Source: CBFFRJ01 sp963530515 (GTDB taxonomy: Bacteria; Pseudomonadota; Gammaproteobacteria; Enterobacterales; Enterobacteriaceae). Taken from it: a stretch of DNA of 64,000 nt. The notes under the pieces were generated by a model that was not told where the DNA came from, made no database searches, and saw only the letters and a list, made by a program, of their open reading frames with translations. Both the position numbers and the translations under genes were made by a program. Shown piece by piece: positions 17,773 through 26,505 of the stretch; position 1 is the stretch's first letter, and each line of letters starts with the position of its first letter. The stretch is from contig CAUSEC010000015.1 in the NCBI GenBank assembly GCA_963530515.1, positions 61,296 through 125,295 of the forward strand. The letters run 5' to 3'.

Positions 17773-18570
17773 ATGTTCAAACTTTCGGTATGCCTGCTGA
17801 CTTGTAACTCGGCCCGTTTATTACGGGAAGTGCTTCCGCCACTATTAGTGGTGGCGGATGATTTTGTGGTGCTTGATTCTGGCAGCACGGATGCCACGCT
17901 GGATATTTGTCGGGAATATGGCCTTAACGTGCATCATCATCCTTATGCCATGCATGGGGAACAAATGAATCACGCCACCCGTCTGGCGGCCCATGACTGG
18001 GTATTGTGTATGGACAGCGATGAGATTCTTGATGAGCAAACACTGGATTTCATTCTGCAACTGAAAGCAGGGGAGGAACCCTCTCCTGATCAGGCCTGGC
18101 GCCTACCGCGCTATTGGTATGTGCTGGGTGAAGAAGTTCGCACGATATATCCCATATCTTCTCCTGATTTCCCGGTGCGCTTATTCAACCGACGGCAGGC
18201 GCATTTTAATCAGCGTCCGGTGGATGACAAAGTAGAAGGTTATCTGCAATCCTCAAAAATACCGGGACGTGTTCGCCACGATACCTTTTATTCATTACAT
18301 GAAGTATTCAATAAGTTAAATAGTTACACCACGAGGCTGGTGAAATATCAAAATGTTAAGCCGTCTATTGGTCGTGGAATTATTAGTGCGATAGGTGCCT
18401 TTTTTAAATGGTATTTATTTAGCGGGGCCTGGCGAAGTGGCAAAGTGGGTGCTGTCACCGGTTTATATGCCACTCTTTATAGTTTTCTTAAATATTTCAA
18501 AGCCTGGTATGCCCACACCGAAGAAAAAACGGTTGTGGTGAAGGAAAAAAATAACTCCCGCGCCCTTTAG
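17773..18570 (+). CDS. Glycosyltransferase family 2, WaaE-like paralogue
   Basis: A 265-residue GT-A enzyme with the same design as WaaE: LSVCLLTCNSARLL at the start, VVLDSGSTDATL, then the metal motif CMDSDE, and a C-terminal basic, aromatic segment (FFKWYLFSGAWRSGKVG) that may contact the membrane. E. coli K-12 has another LPS transferase, WaaH (YibD), just after tdh, but that protein is larger and this does not look like its orthologue. The 3' half is richer in A/T than the neighbours. The stop overlaps the converging yibQ stop by 4 bp. The acceptor is probably LPS core; unproven. Confidence 0.8.
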   Translation: MFKLSVCLLTCNSARLLREVLPPLLVVADDFVVLDSGSTDATLDICREYGLNVHHHPYAMHGEQMNHATRLAAHDWVLCMDSDEILDEQTLDFILQLKAGEEPSPDQAWRLPRYWYVLGEEVRTIYPISSPDFPVRLFNRRQAHFNQRPVDDKVEGYLQSSKIPGRVRHDTFYSLHEVFNKLNSYTTRLVKYQNVKPSIGRGIISAIGAFFKWYLFSGAWRSGKVGAVTGLYATLYSFLKYFKAWYAHTEEKTVVVKEKNNSRAL

Positions 18571-19505
18571 GGGCGGGGTTGATTCCAGCCCTGCCATTGC
18601 AGTGAGAAGTATTTCACCAGCGTACTGTCGCTAATGCTCTCTTTGACCACCGTGAAGAAATGACCCGCATACACCGGAGTGGGTGCGTGTTTCGTCATGC
18701 ACACTTTCACGCCGTGGAATGGATTACGGGGTGCTGTGGGGCCTGGCGGTTGCGTCTGGTTTGGCGTGGAAGTATCAACCTGCGGCTCATTCAGCAGGCT
18801 GCCGACGCGGACCAGGGTGATGTCTGACGGCAGGCTGTAGAGCATTTGCTGCAGGACACGCACCGTGGACGGATGCGGATGACCAATGGCAATCGCGGAA
18901 CCGTTGCGGCGGGCCAGGTCAACGGCACGGGTAAACTGGCGGCGAATATCCCCTTCGTTCTGGGTGTCATCGAGGAAGACTTTGCGCTTAATGACTTTGA
19001 CGCCCGTCCCGCTGGCGGCACGCATCGCCTGACTGTTGCCAATGGTCATGCTGTCAAGGAAATAGAGGTCATAGCGCTCCAGCGCCTGCATCACTTTCTG
19101 CATGCCGAAGAGGCTGGAGGTCATGGCGCTACCCATATGGTTGTTCAGACCAGTGGCGTACGGCACTTTGCTCACCGCATCGCTGATAATGCGCTCGATT
19201 TCCGCGCTGCTCATCTCCGGGCGCAGGGTATCTTTTTCCAGCGGCTGTTTGCTCAGCGGGGCCATGGGCAGGTGGATTAAGACTTCATGCCCGGCGTTAT
19301 GGGCTTTGGTCGCCATTTCCCTTGCATGGGGTGCGTTAGGCAACACCGCAACGGAGAGGGCAGCGGGCATCGCCAGCACCTGATTTTCGGTCTGCGGACG
19401 GTAGCCAAAATCATCGATAACGATAGCGAGTTTTCCGGCAAATGCCGATGCGGAACAGGCCAGCAGGCTGGCAGCGACAACAAAAAGACGACGAAATTGA
19501 AGCAA
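18567..19505 (-). CDS. yibQ: Divergent polysaccharide deacetylase family protein YibQ
   Basis: Periplasmic protein with a signal peptide ending SASAFA at about residue 23. It has a divergent polysaccharide deacetylase (NodB-like) fold: IVIDDFGYRP at residues 28-37, LIHLPMAP, NNHMGSAMT and IGHPHPST. The Asp-Asp, His and His positions look able to bind a metal. Substrate is unknown. It is 3 bp downstream of envC, so probably cell-envelope linked. Confidence 0.9.
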   Translation of the reverse strand: MLQFRRLFVVAASLLACSASAFAGKLAIVIDDFGYRPQTENQVLAMPAALSVAVLPNAPHAREMATKAHNAGHEVLIHLPMAPLSKQPLEKDTLRPEMSSAEIERIISDAVSKVPYATGLNNHMGSAMTSSLFGMQKVMQALERYDLYFLDSMTIGNSQAMRAASGTGVKVIKRKVFLDDTQNEGDIRRQFTRAVDLARRNGSAIAIGHPHPSTVRVLQQMLYSLPSDITLVRVGSLLNEPQVDTSTPNQTQPPGPTAPRNPFHGVKVCMTKHAPTPVYAGHFFTVVKESISDSTLVKYFSLQWQGWNQPRP

Positions 19506-19508
19506 AAC

Positions 19509-20792
19509 TTATCTTCCCAACCACGGCTGTGGATTGACCGCCTGACCCTGGCGACGAATTTCGAAATAGAGTGACGGGCGGCCCTGACCGCCACTGCTGC
19601 CCACAAGGGCGATGGGTTGGCCTGCGCGCACCTGCGTGCCAACGCTGACCAGCGCGCTCTGGTTGTAGCCGTAAAGGCTCATGTCGCCTTTACCGTGTTC
19701 GACCACCACCACCAGCCCGTAACCCTGCAGCCAGTCGGCCAGAATTACGCGGCCATCGGCGATGGCTTTCACTTCGCTACCTTCAGACGCACCGATAACG
19801 ATCCCTTTCCAACGTAGCTCACCCTGCAGCTGTTCGCCATAGCGATGCAGAATTGAACCGCGAACGGGCCAGAAAGCCTGACCGCGAGGAGAGCCCAAAC
19901 CGCCGGTACGCGACATCAGAGAGCGTTCGCTCTCGCTTGGCTTGTAGGTGGTCCCTTTGCGGGACGCTTCCTGCTGCTTGTCGCGAACGGCCTGCGCCTC
20001 GCGCGCCTCTTTTTCGGCGCGCGCTTTCGCCGCCGCTTCCGCACGGGCGATGCTGTTACGCAGTTTTGATTCGTTGGCGCGCATTTCGCTGAGCTGGCTC
20101 TGACCTTCCTGAATGGAGGATTCAAGGCCGGAAAGGGTTTTCTTACGCTCGTTGCGCGCCTGCTCGAGCTTCGCCTGCTGGGCCTGCTGATCGTAGAGCA
20201 GCGTCTGCTGCTGGCTCTGCTTATCTTCCAGCTCGGCTTTTTGCGTTGAGACCTCTTCGCGCGTCTGCTTCAGCTGCGCGATCGTCTCCTGACGCGCCTG
20301 GTTGAGATAGCCAAAGTAGGCCTGCAGGCGCTGACCGCGCTGGCTCTCTTCGCCGCTGAGGATCAGCTGGAGTCCGGTATGTTCACCCTGACGGAATGCG
20401 GCATCAAGCTGTGCGGCAAGATTGCGCTCCTGCGCATCGCGCTGGCGCTCGAGTTTGGCAATCGACGCGTTCATCTCGTCGATCTGTTTATTCAACTGGG
20501 CGAGGGTGTTTTGCGTTTCACGGAGTTTACGCGTTGCGGCGGAGATCGCCTCTTCCTGCTGCTTAAGCTGGGCGAGCAGGGCGGAGCGCTGCTGCTGCTG
20601 CTGGCGTACCGCACGCTCTTTGGCGGCGATATCGGCCTGAATAGATTTCAGCTGGTCGCGGTCATCCGCGTGGGCGGATGCGGCGCACAGCAATACGCCA
20701 GCGCTGAGTGCGCTGGCGTAAAACAGAGGTCTGACTGATAACCTAAGCGGCTTCACGACCCATGTGATTGAAAAAATCGCCTTTCCCCTCAT
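19509..20792 (-). CDS. envC: Murein hydrolase activator EnvC
   Basis: Periplasmic divisome factor that activates amidases AmiA and AmiB at the septum. It has a signal peptide (ends SAHA), a long coiled coil of Gln/Glu/Lys/Arg-rich heptads through about residue 280, and a C-terminal degenerate LytM (M23) domain from about residue 310 (RYGEQLQGELRWKG, GLVVVVEHG). EnvC LytM domains lack peptidase activity. The start is uncertain: E. coli begins near VKPLRLSVRP, here a GTG at 20756, while the ATG at 20792 adds 12 residues and has no clear ribosome site. It lies between gpmI and yibQ. Confidence 0.95.
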   Translation of the reverse strand: MRGKAIFSITWVVKPLRLSVRPLFYASALSAGVLLCAASAHADDRDQLKSIQADIAAKERAVRQQQQQRSALLAQLKQQEEAISAATRKLRETQNTLAQLNKQIDEMNASIAKLERQRDAQERNLAAQLDAAFRQGEHTGLQLILSGEESQRGQRLQAYFGYLNQARQETIAQLKQTREEVSTQKAELEDKQSQQQTLLYDQQAQQAKLEQARNERKKTLSGLESSIQEGQSQLSEMRANESKLRNSIARAEAAAKARAEKEAREAQAVRDKQQEASRKGTTYKPSESERSLMSRTGGLGSPRGQAFWPVRGSILHRYGEQLQGELRWKGIVIGASEGSEVKAIADGRVILADWLQGYGLVVVVEHGKGDMSLYGYNQSALVSVGTQVRAGQPIALVGSSGGQGRPSLYFEIRRQGQAVNPQPWLGR

Positions 20793-20801
20793 GGGGAGCG
20801 A

Positions 20802-22346
20802 TTATTCCACGATGAACAGCGGCTTACCAGTCATCTCTTCAGGGATCGGCATACCCATCAGCGACAGCATGGTTGGCGCGATGTCAGAAAGCTTGCCGCC
20901 TTCCACTGCTTTCAGTGATTTATCACCCACGTAAATCAGCGGAACAGGCAGGTTGGTATGGGCCGTGTGCGCCTGGCCGGTCGCCGGGTCGCGCATCTGT
21001 TCAGCGTTACCGTGGTCAGCGGTGATCAGCAGCTGGCCGCCAACGGATTCAACCGCTTTCGCTACCTGCTCAACACAGTGGTCCAGCGCTTCTACCGCTT
21101 TCACTGCCGCTTCCATCACCCCGGTATGCCCAACCATGTCGCCGTTCGGGTAGTTACAGATGATGGTGTCGTACTTACCGCTCTCGATGGCCGCAACCAA
21201 TTTTTCCGTCAATTCTGCAGAGCTCATTTCTGGCTGTAGATCGTAGGTAGCGACTTTCGGGGAGTTGATCAGAGTGCGGTCTTCGCCTTTGAACGGCTCT
21301 TCAACGCCACCGTTAAAGAAGAAGGTCACGTGCGCGTATTTTTCAGTTTCGGAAATACGCAGCTGCGTTTTGTCGTTCTTCGCCATCCACTCGCCAAAGG
21401 TGTTTGCCAGAGATGCTGGCGGATACGCGCAAGGCGCTTTGATGTCTGCGGCGTATTCAGTCAGCTGGATGAAGTCCAGTTTTACCACTTTCTTACGGGC
21501 AAAACCGTCGAAGTCGCTGTTGACGAAGGCACGGGTGATTTCACGCGCGCGGTCAGCGCGGAAGTTCATGAAGATCAGCGCGTCACCATCTTCCATGGCG
21601 GCGTCGGCCTGTCCTTCAGCGCGGATCACGGACGCTTTAACGAATTCGTCGTTTTCATCACGTGCATAGGCCGCTTCCAGCGCTTCAACGGCGGTCGCGA
21701 ACTGGAATTCACCTTTTGCCAGGGTCATCAGGTCATAGGCCTGTTCAACGCGATCCCAGCGGTTGTCGCGGTCCATGGCGTAGTAACGGCCAATGATGGA
21801 CGCTACGCGGCCTTTACCCAGCGCGGCGAACTTCTCTTCGAAGGCTTGCAGAGAGCCTTTTGCGCTGCGTGGTGGCGTATCGCGACCGTCCAGGAAGGCG
21901 TGCAGATAGATTTTTTCCGCACCGCGCTCGGCGGCCAGTTCAACCATCGCCATGATGTGATCTTCGTGGCTGTGAACGCCGCCAGCAGAGAGCAGGCCCA
22001 TGATGTGTACGGCCTTGCCAGCGGCAACGGCTTTATCGACCGCGCCAGACAGCGTTGGGTTGGAGAAGAAGGTGCGTTCTTTGATTTCAACGTCCAGACG
22101 CGTCAGATCCTGATACACAATACGCCCGGCGCCCAGGTTTACGTGACCGACTTCGGAGTTGCCCATCTGGCGGTCCGGCAGGCCTACTTCCAGGCCAGAC
22201 GCGTCAATCAGCGTATGCGGACGTTTCGCCCACAGGGCATCCATGACCGGGGTTTTGGCGTTGAAAATAGCGTTATCCTGGCTATCTTCACGGTAGCCAT
22301 AGCCATCCAGAATCACCAGTACCATAGGTTTTTTAGAAACCGACAT
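20802..22346 (-). CDS. gpmI: 2,3-bisphosphoglycerate-independent phosphoglycerate mutase
   Basis: Manganese-dependent interconversion of 3- and 2-phosphoglycerate in glycolysis and gluconeogenesis. Alkaline-phosphatase superfamily, with VLVILDGYGYRED at the N-terminus, the phosphoserine region QMGNSEVGHVNLGAGR, and TADHGNAEQM metal ligands near the C-terminus. The start was moved from 22508 to 22346, because MSVSKKPMVLVILDGYG is the family N-terminus, GAGG precedes it, and the length becomes 514 residues as in E. coli. First gene of gpmI-envC-yibQ. Confidence 0.98.
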   Translation of the reverse strand: MSVSKKPMVLVILDGYGYREDSQDNAIFNAKTPVMDALWAKRPHTLIDASGLEVGLPDRQMGNSEVGHVNLGAGRIVYQDLTRLDVEIKERTFFSNPTLSGAVDKAVAAGKAVHIMGLLSAGGVHSHEDHIMAMVELAAERGAEKIYLHAFLDGRDTPPRSAKGSLQAFEEKFAALGKGRVASIIGRYYAMDRDNRWDRVEQAYDLMTLAKGEFQFATAVEALEAAYARDENDEFVKASVIRAEGQADAAMEDGDALIFMNFRADRAREITRAFVNSDFDGFARKKVVKLDFIQLTEYAADIKAPCAYPPASLANTFGEWMAKNDKTQLRISETEKYAHVTFFFNGGVEEPFKGEDRTLINSPKVATYDLQPEMSSAELTEKLVAAIESGKYDTIICNYPNGDMVGHTGVMEAAVKAVEALDHCVEQVAKAVESVGGQLLITADHGNAEQMRDPATGQAHTAHTNLPVPLIYVGDKSLKAVEGGKLSDIAPTMLSLMGMPIPEEMTGKPLFIVE

Positions 22347-22590
22347 TGCGACAACCTCATGCTCAAGAGTCAAAATTTGCGTAATTTTACTACAGCTGAA
22401 TCGATCAAATAGCCGCAGAAGATCAAAGAAAACGGTAGCGCGCGGTACTGTTTGCGCCGTGTCAGCGCTTTTTTTTGATAACAGTCCGCAGAAAATGCAA
22501 TCCATCACGCTCGCTGGCTGTATTTGCTACACCGCACAGGTATACTCCTTTCCTGGTTTTTAATCACTGATTCGGGAGCTGTTACCCCCC

Positions 22591-23022
22591 ATGCAAGAAA
22601 TTATGCAGTTTGTTAGTCGCCACCCTATTCTTTGTCTCGGCTGGATTGCGTTACTCGGGGCTGTGCTGTTCACTTCGTTCAAAGGTTTTGCATCGAAAGT
22701 GAAAATCATCACCCGCGGTGAAGCCACCCGTCTGATTAATAAAGAAGATGCCGTTATTGTGGACTTGCGCTCGCGCGATGATTTCCGTAAAGGTCATATC
22801 GCCGGTTCAGTGAATTTGCTGCCAGCCGATATCAAGGCCAATAATGTAGGTGAGCTTGAGAAACACAAAAGCCAACCGGTTATCGTGGTTGACGGCTCCG
22901 GTATGCAGGCTCAAGAGCCCGCGAATGCACTGATCAAAGCCGGTTTCGAGCAGGTATTTGTGCTGAAAGAAGGCGTGGCTGGCTGGAGCGGTGAGAACCT
23001 CCCGCTGGTGCGCGGTAAGTAA
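22591..23022 (+). CDS. yibN: Membrane-anchored rhodanese-like protein YibN
   Basis: One N-terminal membrane segment (about residues 11-30) followed by a cytosolic rhodanese domain (ITRGEATRLINKEDAVIVDLRSRDDFRKGHI is split across its first two strands). The active-site loop reads VDGSGMQAQEPAN, with alanine where active rhodaneses carry cysteine. The only cysteine in the protein is Cys15 in the membrane segment. A classic sulfurtransferase reaction is therefore unlikely. It is 17 bp upstream of grxC, as in E. coli. Confidence 0.93.
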   Translation: MQEIMQFVSRHPILCLGWIALLGAVLFTSFKGFASKVKIITRGEATRLINKEDAVIVDLRSRDDFRKGHIAGSVNLLPADIKANNVGELEKHKSQPVIVVDGSGMQAQEPANALIKAGFEQVFVLKEGVAGWSGENLPLVRGK

Positions 23023-23039
23023 TATTCAGAGGAACAGTC

Positions 23040-23291
23040 ATGGCCAATATTGAGATCTACACCAAAGCAACTTGCCCGTTCTGCCATCGCGCAAAAGCGC
23101 TGCTCGGCAGCAAAGGCGTTTCCTTCGAAGAACTGCCTATCGACGGTGACGCGGTGAAGCGCGAAGAGATGATTCAACGTAGTGGCCGCACGACGGTACC
23201 CCAAATTTTCATCGATGCGCAGCACATCGGTGGCTGTGATGATTTGTATGCGCTGGACGCGCGTGGCGGGCTTGATCCCCTCCTGCGTTAA
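23040..23291 (+). CDS. grxC: Glutaredoxin 3
   Basis: Glutathione-dependent dithiol oxidoreductase in the cytosol. The CPFC active site lies at residues 12-15, with the cis-proline motif TTVPQIFID and the GGCDDLYAL glutathione-binding segment. 83 residues, as in E. coli. It sits in the conserved yibN-grxC-secB-gpsA order. Confidence 0.98.
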   Translation: MANIEIYTKATCPFCHRAKALLGSKGVSFEELPIDGDAVKREEMIQRSGRTTVPQIFIDAQHIGGCDDLYALDARGGLDPLLR

Positions 23292-23384
23292 TACATACGC
23301 AAAAAACGCAGGTTGTGCCGGTTATTCATCGGTGGCAGCCTGAAAAAAATCGTATTAAAGGACAACACTCAAGGGTTTTTAGAC

Positions 23385-23852
23385 ATGTCAGAACAAAACA
23401 ACGCAGAAATGACTTTCCAGATTCAACGCATCTACACTAAAGATATCTCTTTTGAAGCACCGAATGCTCCACACGTGTTTCAGAAAGACTGGCAGCCAGA
23501 AGTCAAACTGGATCTGGACACCGCGTCCACGCAGTTGGCTGAAGGCGTTTATGAAGTTGTACTGCGTGTGACCGTTACCGCTGTGCTGGGTGAAGAAAAC
23601 GCGTTCCTGTGTGAAGTTCAGCAGGGCGGCATCTTCTCCATCGAAGGCATTGAAGGTAATCAGATGGCTCATTGCCTCGGTGCGTACTGCCCGAACATTC
23701 TGTTCCCGTACGCGCGTGAGTGCATCACCAGCCTGGTTTCTCGCGGTACCTTCCCGCAACTGAACCTTGCGCCGGTTAACTTTGATGCGCTGTTTATGAA
23801 CTATCTGCAGCAGCAGGCTGGCGAAGGTGCTGAACAACATCAGGATGCCTGA
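23385..23852 (+). CDS. secB: Protein-export chaperone SecB
   Basis: Tetrameric cytosolic chaperone that keeps preproteins unfolded and hands them to SecA. MTFQIQRIYTKDISFEAPNAP is split at the start of the conserved beta-sheet core, and the acidic SecA-binding face (DLDTASTQL) is present. The start was moved from 23313 to 23385 to match the MSEQNN N-terminus, giving 155 residues. Its TGA overlaps the gpsA ATG (TGATG), so the two are translationally coupled. Confidence 0.98.
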   Translation: MSEQNNAEMTFQIQRIYTKDISFEAPNAPHVFQKDWQPEVKLDLDTASTQLAEGVYEVVLRVTVTAVLGEENAFLCEVQQGGIFSIEGIEGNQMAHCLGAYCPNILFPYARECITSLVSRGTFPQLNLAPVNFDALFMNYLQQQAGEGAEQHQDA

Positions 23853-24871
23853 TGAACGCACGCACGGCTGAAATGACTGTTATCGGTGCCGGATCTTACG
23901 GCACCGCTCTTGCCATCACCCTGGCAAGAAATGGCCACCCGGTTATCCTGTGGGGCCATGATCCAAAACACATCGCGACATTGCAGCACGATCGCTGCAA
24001 TGCTGCCTTCCTGCCTGATGTGCCTTTTCCCGATACGCTCGAACTGGAAAGCGACCTTGCTTCTGCCCTTGCTGCCAGCCGCAACATTCTCGTTGTGGTG
24101 CCAAGCCATGTGTTTGGCGTGGTGCTGCAACAGATCAAGCCGCTGATGCGCAGCGATGCGCGTATCGTCTGGGCCACCAAAGGGCTGGAAGCAGAAACCG
24201 GTCGCCTGCTACAGGATGTGGCGCGTGAGATTTTAGGCGATGCGATTCCGCTGGCGGTGATTTCCGGCCCGACGTTTGCCAAAGAGCTGGCGGCGGGTTT
24301 ACCCACGGCTATTTCGCTGGCGTCTACAGACCCGGTGTTTGCGGACGATCTCCAGCAGCTTCTGCACTGCGGCAAAAGTTTCCGTGTCTACAGCAACCCC
24401 GATTTTATCGGCGTGCAGCTGGGCGGTGCGGTAAAAAACGTGATTGCCATTGGTGCGGGAATGTCGGACGGCATCGGCTTTGGCGCCAACGCCCGTACTG
24501 CGCTTATCACCCGTGGATTGACAGAAATGTCTCGTCTTGGGGCGGCGCTGGGTGCCGATCCTGCCACCTTTATGGGGATGGCCGGGTTAGGTGATCTGGT
24601 GCTGACCTGTACGGACAACCAATCGCGCAACCGTCGTTTCGGCATGGCACTCGGTCAGGGAGCGGATGTACAAACCGCCCAGGATCAGATTGGCCAGGTG
24701 GTTGAAGGCTACCGCAATACCAAAGAAGTCCGCGCCCTGGCGCATCGGTTTGGCGTCGAAATGCCAATAACCGAGGAAATTTATCAGGTATTGTATTGCG
24801 GAAAAAATGCGCGCGAGGCAGCATTGACCCTATTAGGTCGTGCGCGCAAGGACGAGCGCAGCAGCCACTAG
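23852..24871 (+). CDS. gpsA: NAD(P)H-dependent glycerol-3-phosphate dehydrogenase
   Basis: Reduces dihydroxyacetone phosphate to sn-glycerol 3-phosphate for phospholipid synthesis. The N-terminal Rossmann motif is VIGAGSYGTALA. The catalytic-domain signature GAVKNVIAIGAG carries the active lysine. 339 residues, as in E. coli. Overlaps secB by one base and is followed by cysE. Confidence 0.98.
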   Translation: MNARTAEMTVIGAGSYGTALAITLARNGHPVILWGHDPKHIATLQHDRCNAAFLPDVPFPDTLELESDLASALAASRNILVVVPSHVFGVVLQQIKPLMRSDARIVWATKGLEAETGRLLQDVAREILGDAIPLAVISGPTFAKELAAGLPTAISLASTDPVFADDLQQLLHCGKSFRVYSNPDFIGVQLGGAVKNVIAIGAGMSDGIGFGANARTALITRGLTEMSRLGAALGADPATFMGMAGLGDLVLTCTDNQSRNRRFGMALGQGADVQTAQDQIGQVVEGYRNTKEVRALAHRFGVEMPITEEIYQVLYCGKNAREAALTLLGRARKDERSSH

Positions 24872-24893
24872 TCGCAGGGAATTATGTTATCTC

Positions 24894-24924
24894 ACGACAC
24901 GGCCAGCATAGACTGGCCGGTCGT
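24894..24924 (+). promoter_or_regulatory. Stem-loop in the gpsA-cysE gap
   Basis: ACGAC...GTCGT encloses a perfect GGCCAG / CTGGCC inner stem with a 6-nt loop. TTATT follows. It lies 22 bp before the cysE start. It could partly terminate gpsA transcripts or shape the cysE leader. There is no strong T-run, so it would be a weak terminator. Confidence 0.5.
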
Positions 24925-24946
24925 CTTATTACGTCTGGAGTAAGCA

Positions 24947-25768
24947 ATGCCGTGTGAAGAACTGGATCTGGTCTGGAACAATATTAAAGCCGAAGCCCGG
25001 GCGCTGGCGGACTGCGAGCCAATGCTGGCCAGTTTTTACCACGCAACCTTACTCAAGCATGAAAACCTGGGCAGTGCGCTGAGCTACATGCTGGCGAACA
25101 AACTGTCGTCGTCGATTATGCCCGCCATTGCTATTCGTGAAGTGGTCGAAGAAGCGTACGCCGCAGACCCGGAGATGATTGCCTCTGCGGCCTGCGATAT
25201 TCAGGCCGTCCGCACCCGTGACCCGGCAGTAGACAAATACTCCACGCCGCTGCTGTACCTGAAGGGCTTCCACGCGCTGCAGTCCTACCGCATTGGCCAC
25301 TGGCTGTGGAATGAAGGCCGTCGCGCGCTGGCGATTTTCCTGCAAAATCAGGTCTCGGTGACCTTCCAGGTCGATATCCACCCGGCGGCGAAAATTGGGC
25401 GTGGCATCATGCTCGACCACGCAACCGGCATCGTGGTGGGTGAAACGGCGGTGATTGAAGACGACGTGTCGATTCTGCAATCCGTCACCCTCGGCGGGAC
25501 CGGCAAAACCAGCGGCGATCGCCACCCGAAAATCCGCGAAGGCGTGATGATTGGCGCGGGGGCGAAAATCCTCGGCAATATCGAAGTGGGCCGTGGCGCG
25601 AAAATTGGCGCGGGATCGGTGGTATTGCAGCCTGTTCCTCCGCACACCACCGCCGCAGGCGTACCGGCGCGTATCGTCGGCAAGCCAGAGTCAGACAAAC
25701 CCGCCATGGATATGGATCAGCATTTTAATGGGATTAATCACGGGTTTGAGTACGGCGATGGGATCTGA
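24947..25768 (+). CDS. cysE: Serine O-acetyltransferase
   Basis: Transfers acetyl from acetyl-CoA to serine, giving O-acetylserine, the entry step of cysteine synthesis; usually feedback-inhibited by cysteine. An alpha-helical N-terminal domain is followed by hexapeptide repeats forming a left-handed beta helix (from about residue 140). The active-site LDHATGIVVGE and the acyl-CoA region GGTGKTSGDRHPKI are clear. The C-terminal tail ending YGDGI is the segment that docks into CysK. 273 residues, full length. Confidence 0.98.
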   Translation: MPCEELDLVWNNIKAEARALADCEPMLASFYHATLLKHENLGSALSYMLANKLSSSIMPAIAIREVVEEAYAADPEMIASAACDIQAVRTRDPAVDKYSTPLLYLKGFHALQSYRIGHWLWNEGRRALAIFLQNQVSVTFQVDIHPAAKIGRGIMLDHATGIVVGETAVIEDDVSILQSVTLGGTGKTSGDRHPKIREGVMIGAGAKILGNIEVGRGAKIGAGSVVLQPVPPHTTAAGVPARIVGKPESDKPAMDMDQHFNGINHGFEYGDGI

Positions 25769-25795
25769 TTCTGCGCTTACCGGGCCTGTTAAACC

Positions 25796-25830
25796 GTAGG
25801 CCGGATAAGGCGCGAGCCGCCATCCGGCAA
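25796..25830. repeat. REP (repetitive extragenic palindromic) element
   Basis: A single imperfect palindrome GCCGGATAAGGCGCGAGCC... ending CATCCGGC, flanked by GTAG at the 5' side, in the convergent gap between cysE and trmL. This is the classic enterobacterial REP consensus. A second copy lies at 40511-40545. Confidence 0.93.
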
Positions 25831-25833
25831 ATA

Positions 25834-26307
25834 TCAGCTGCGCAATACCGCGCCAGGATACCCCAGCTGGCGCCAGGCCTCATAAACCACCACCGACACC
25901 GCATTTGACAGGTTCATGCTGCGGCTGTCCGGCATCATCGGAATACGAATTTTTTGTTCAGGCGGCAGCGCGTCGAGAATGGTAGCGGGCAAGCCACGGG
26001 TTTCCGGGCCAAACATCAGAAAATCCCCGTCCTGATAGCTCACTGCGCTGTGCGCTGGCGTCCCTTTGGTGGTAAGCGCGAACAAACGCTCAGGTTTTTC
26101 GGCTTCCACAAAGGCTGCGTAATCATGATGGCGTTTCACGGCAGTAAATTCATGGTAATCGAGGCCAGCACGGCGCAGGCGCTTATCATCCCAGGTAAAT
26201 CCCATCGGCTCGATGATGTGCAGACTGAAGCCGGTGTTTGCGCACAAGCGGATGATATTGCCGGTATTGGGTGGAATTTCTGGTTCGAATAAAACGATAT
26301 TTAACAT
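25834..26307 (-). CDS. trmL: tRNA (cytidine(34)/uridine(34)-2'-O)-methyltransferase
   Basis: SPOUT-family enzyme that 2'-O-methylates the wobble base of the tRNA-Leu isoacceptors. The knotted SAM-binding region shows LIFGPETRGLP-like sequence (LMFGPETRGLPA) and the C-terminal IPMMPDSRSMNLSNAVSVVVYEA stretch is split across the knot. 157 residues as in E. coli. Separated from lldD by a 135-bp palindromic repeat, whereas in E. coli trmL follows lldD closely. Confidence 0.97.
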   Translation of the reverse strand: MLNIVLFEPEIPPNTGNIIRLCANTGFSLHIIEPMGFTWDDKRLRRAGLDYHEFTAVKRHHDYAAFVEAEKPERLFALTTKGTPAHSAVSYQDGDFLMFGPETRGLPATILDALPPEQKIRIPMMPDSRSMNLSNAVSVVVYEAWRQLGYPGAVLRS

Positions 26308-26353
26308 GCTGCCCCCTTAATAACGGGGGGCAGGATAGCAGAATTTTTCCTGA

Positions 26354-26488
26354 CCCTCACCCCGGCCCTCTCCCTAAAAGGGAGAGGGGGAACACCCGGC
26401 AGCTCCGGACGATCCCCTCGCCATGAGATAGAGCAAACCGCACGATGCAGTCCCCTCGCCCCTTTGGGGAGAGGGTTAGGGTGAGGGG
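26354..26488. repeat. GC-rich dispersed palindromic repeat, copy 1 (paired, inverted)
   Basis: Two hairpin units in inverted orientation span the gap between lldD and trmL. The first contains CCCTCACCCCGGCCCTCTCC with a GGGAGAGGGG return arm. The second contains CCCCTCGCCCCTTTGGGG and then GAGAGGGTTAGGGTGAGG. Similar sequence recurs at 30866, 44998, 48835 and 63928. It could also end lldD transcription. Confidence 0.8.
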
Positions 26489-26505
26489 AACATGGCGCAC
26501 CAGGC

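Noticed and set aside
21330..22412. A 360-codon open frame on the plus strand
   Set aside because: Antisense to gpmI, which is unambiguous. No family features.
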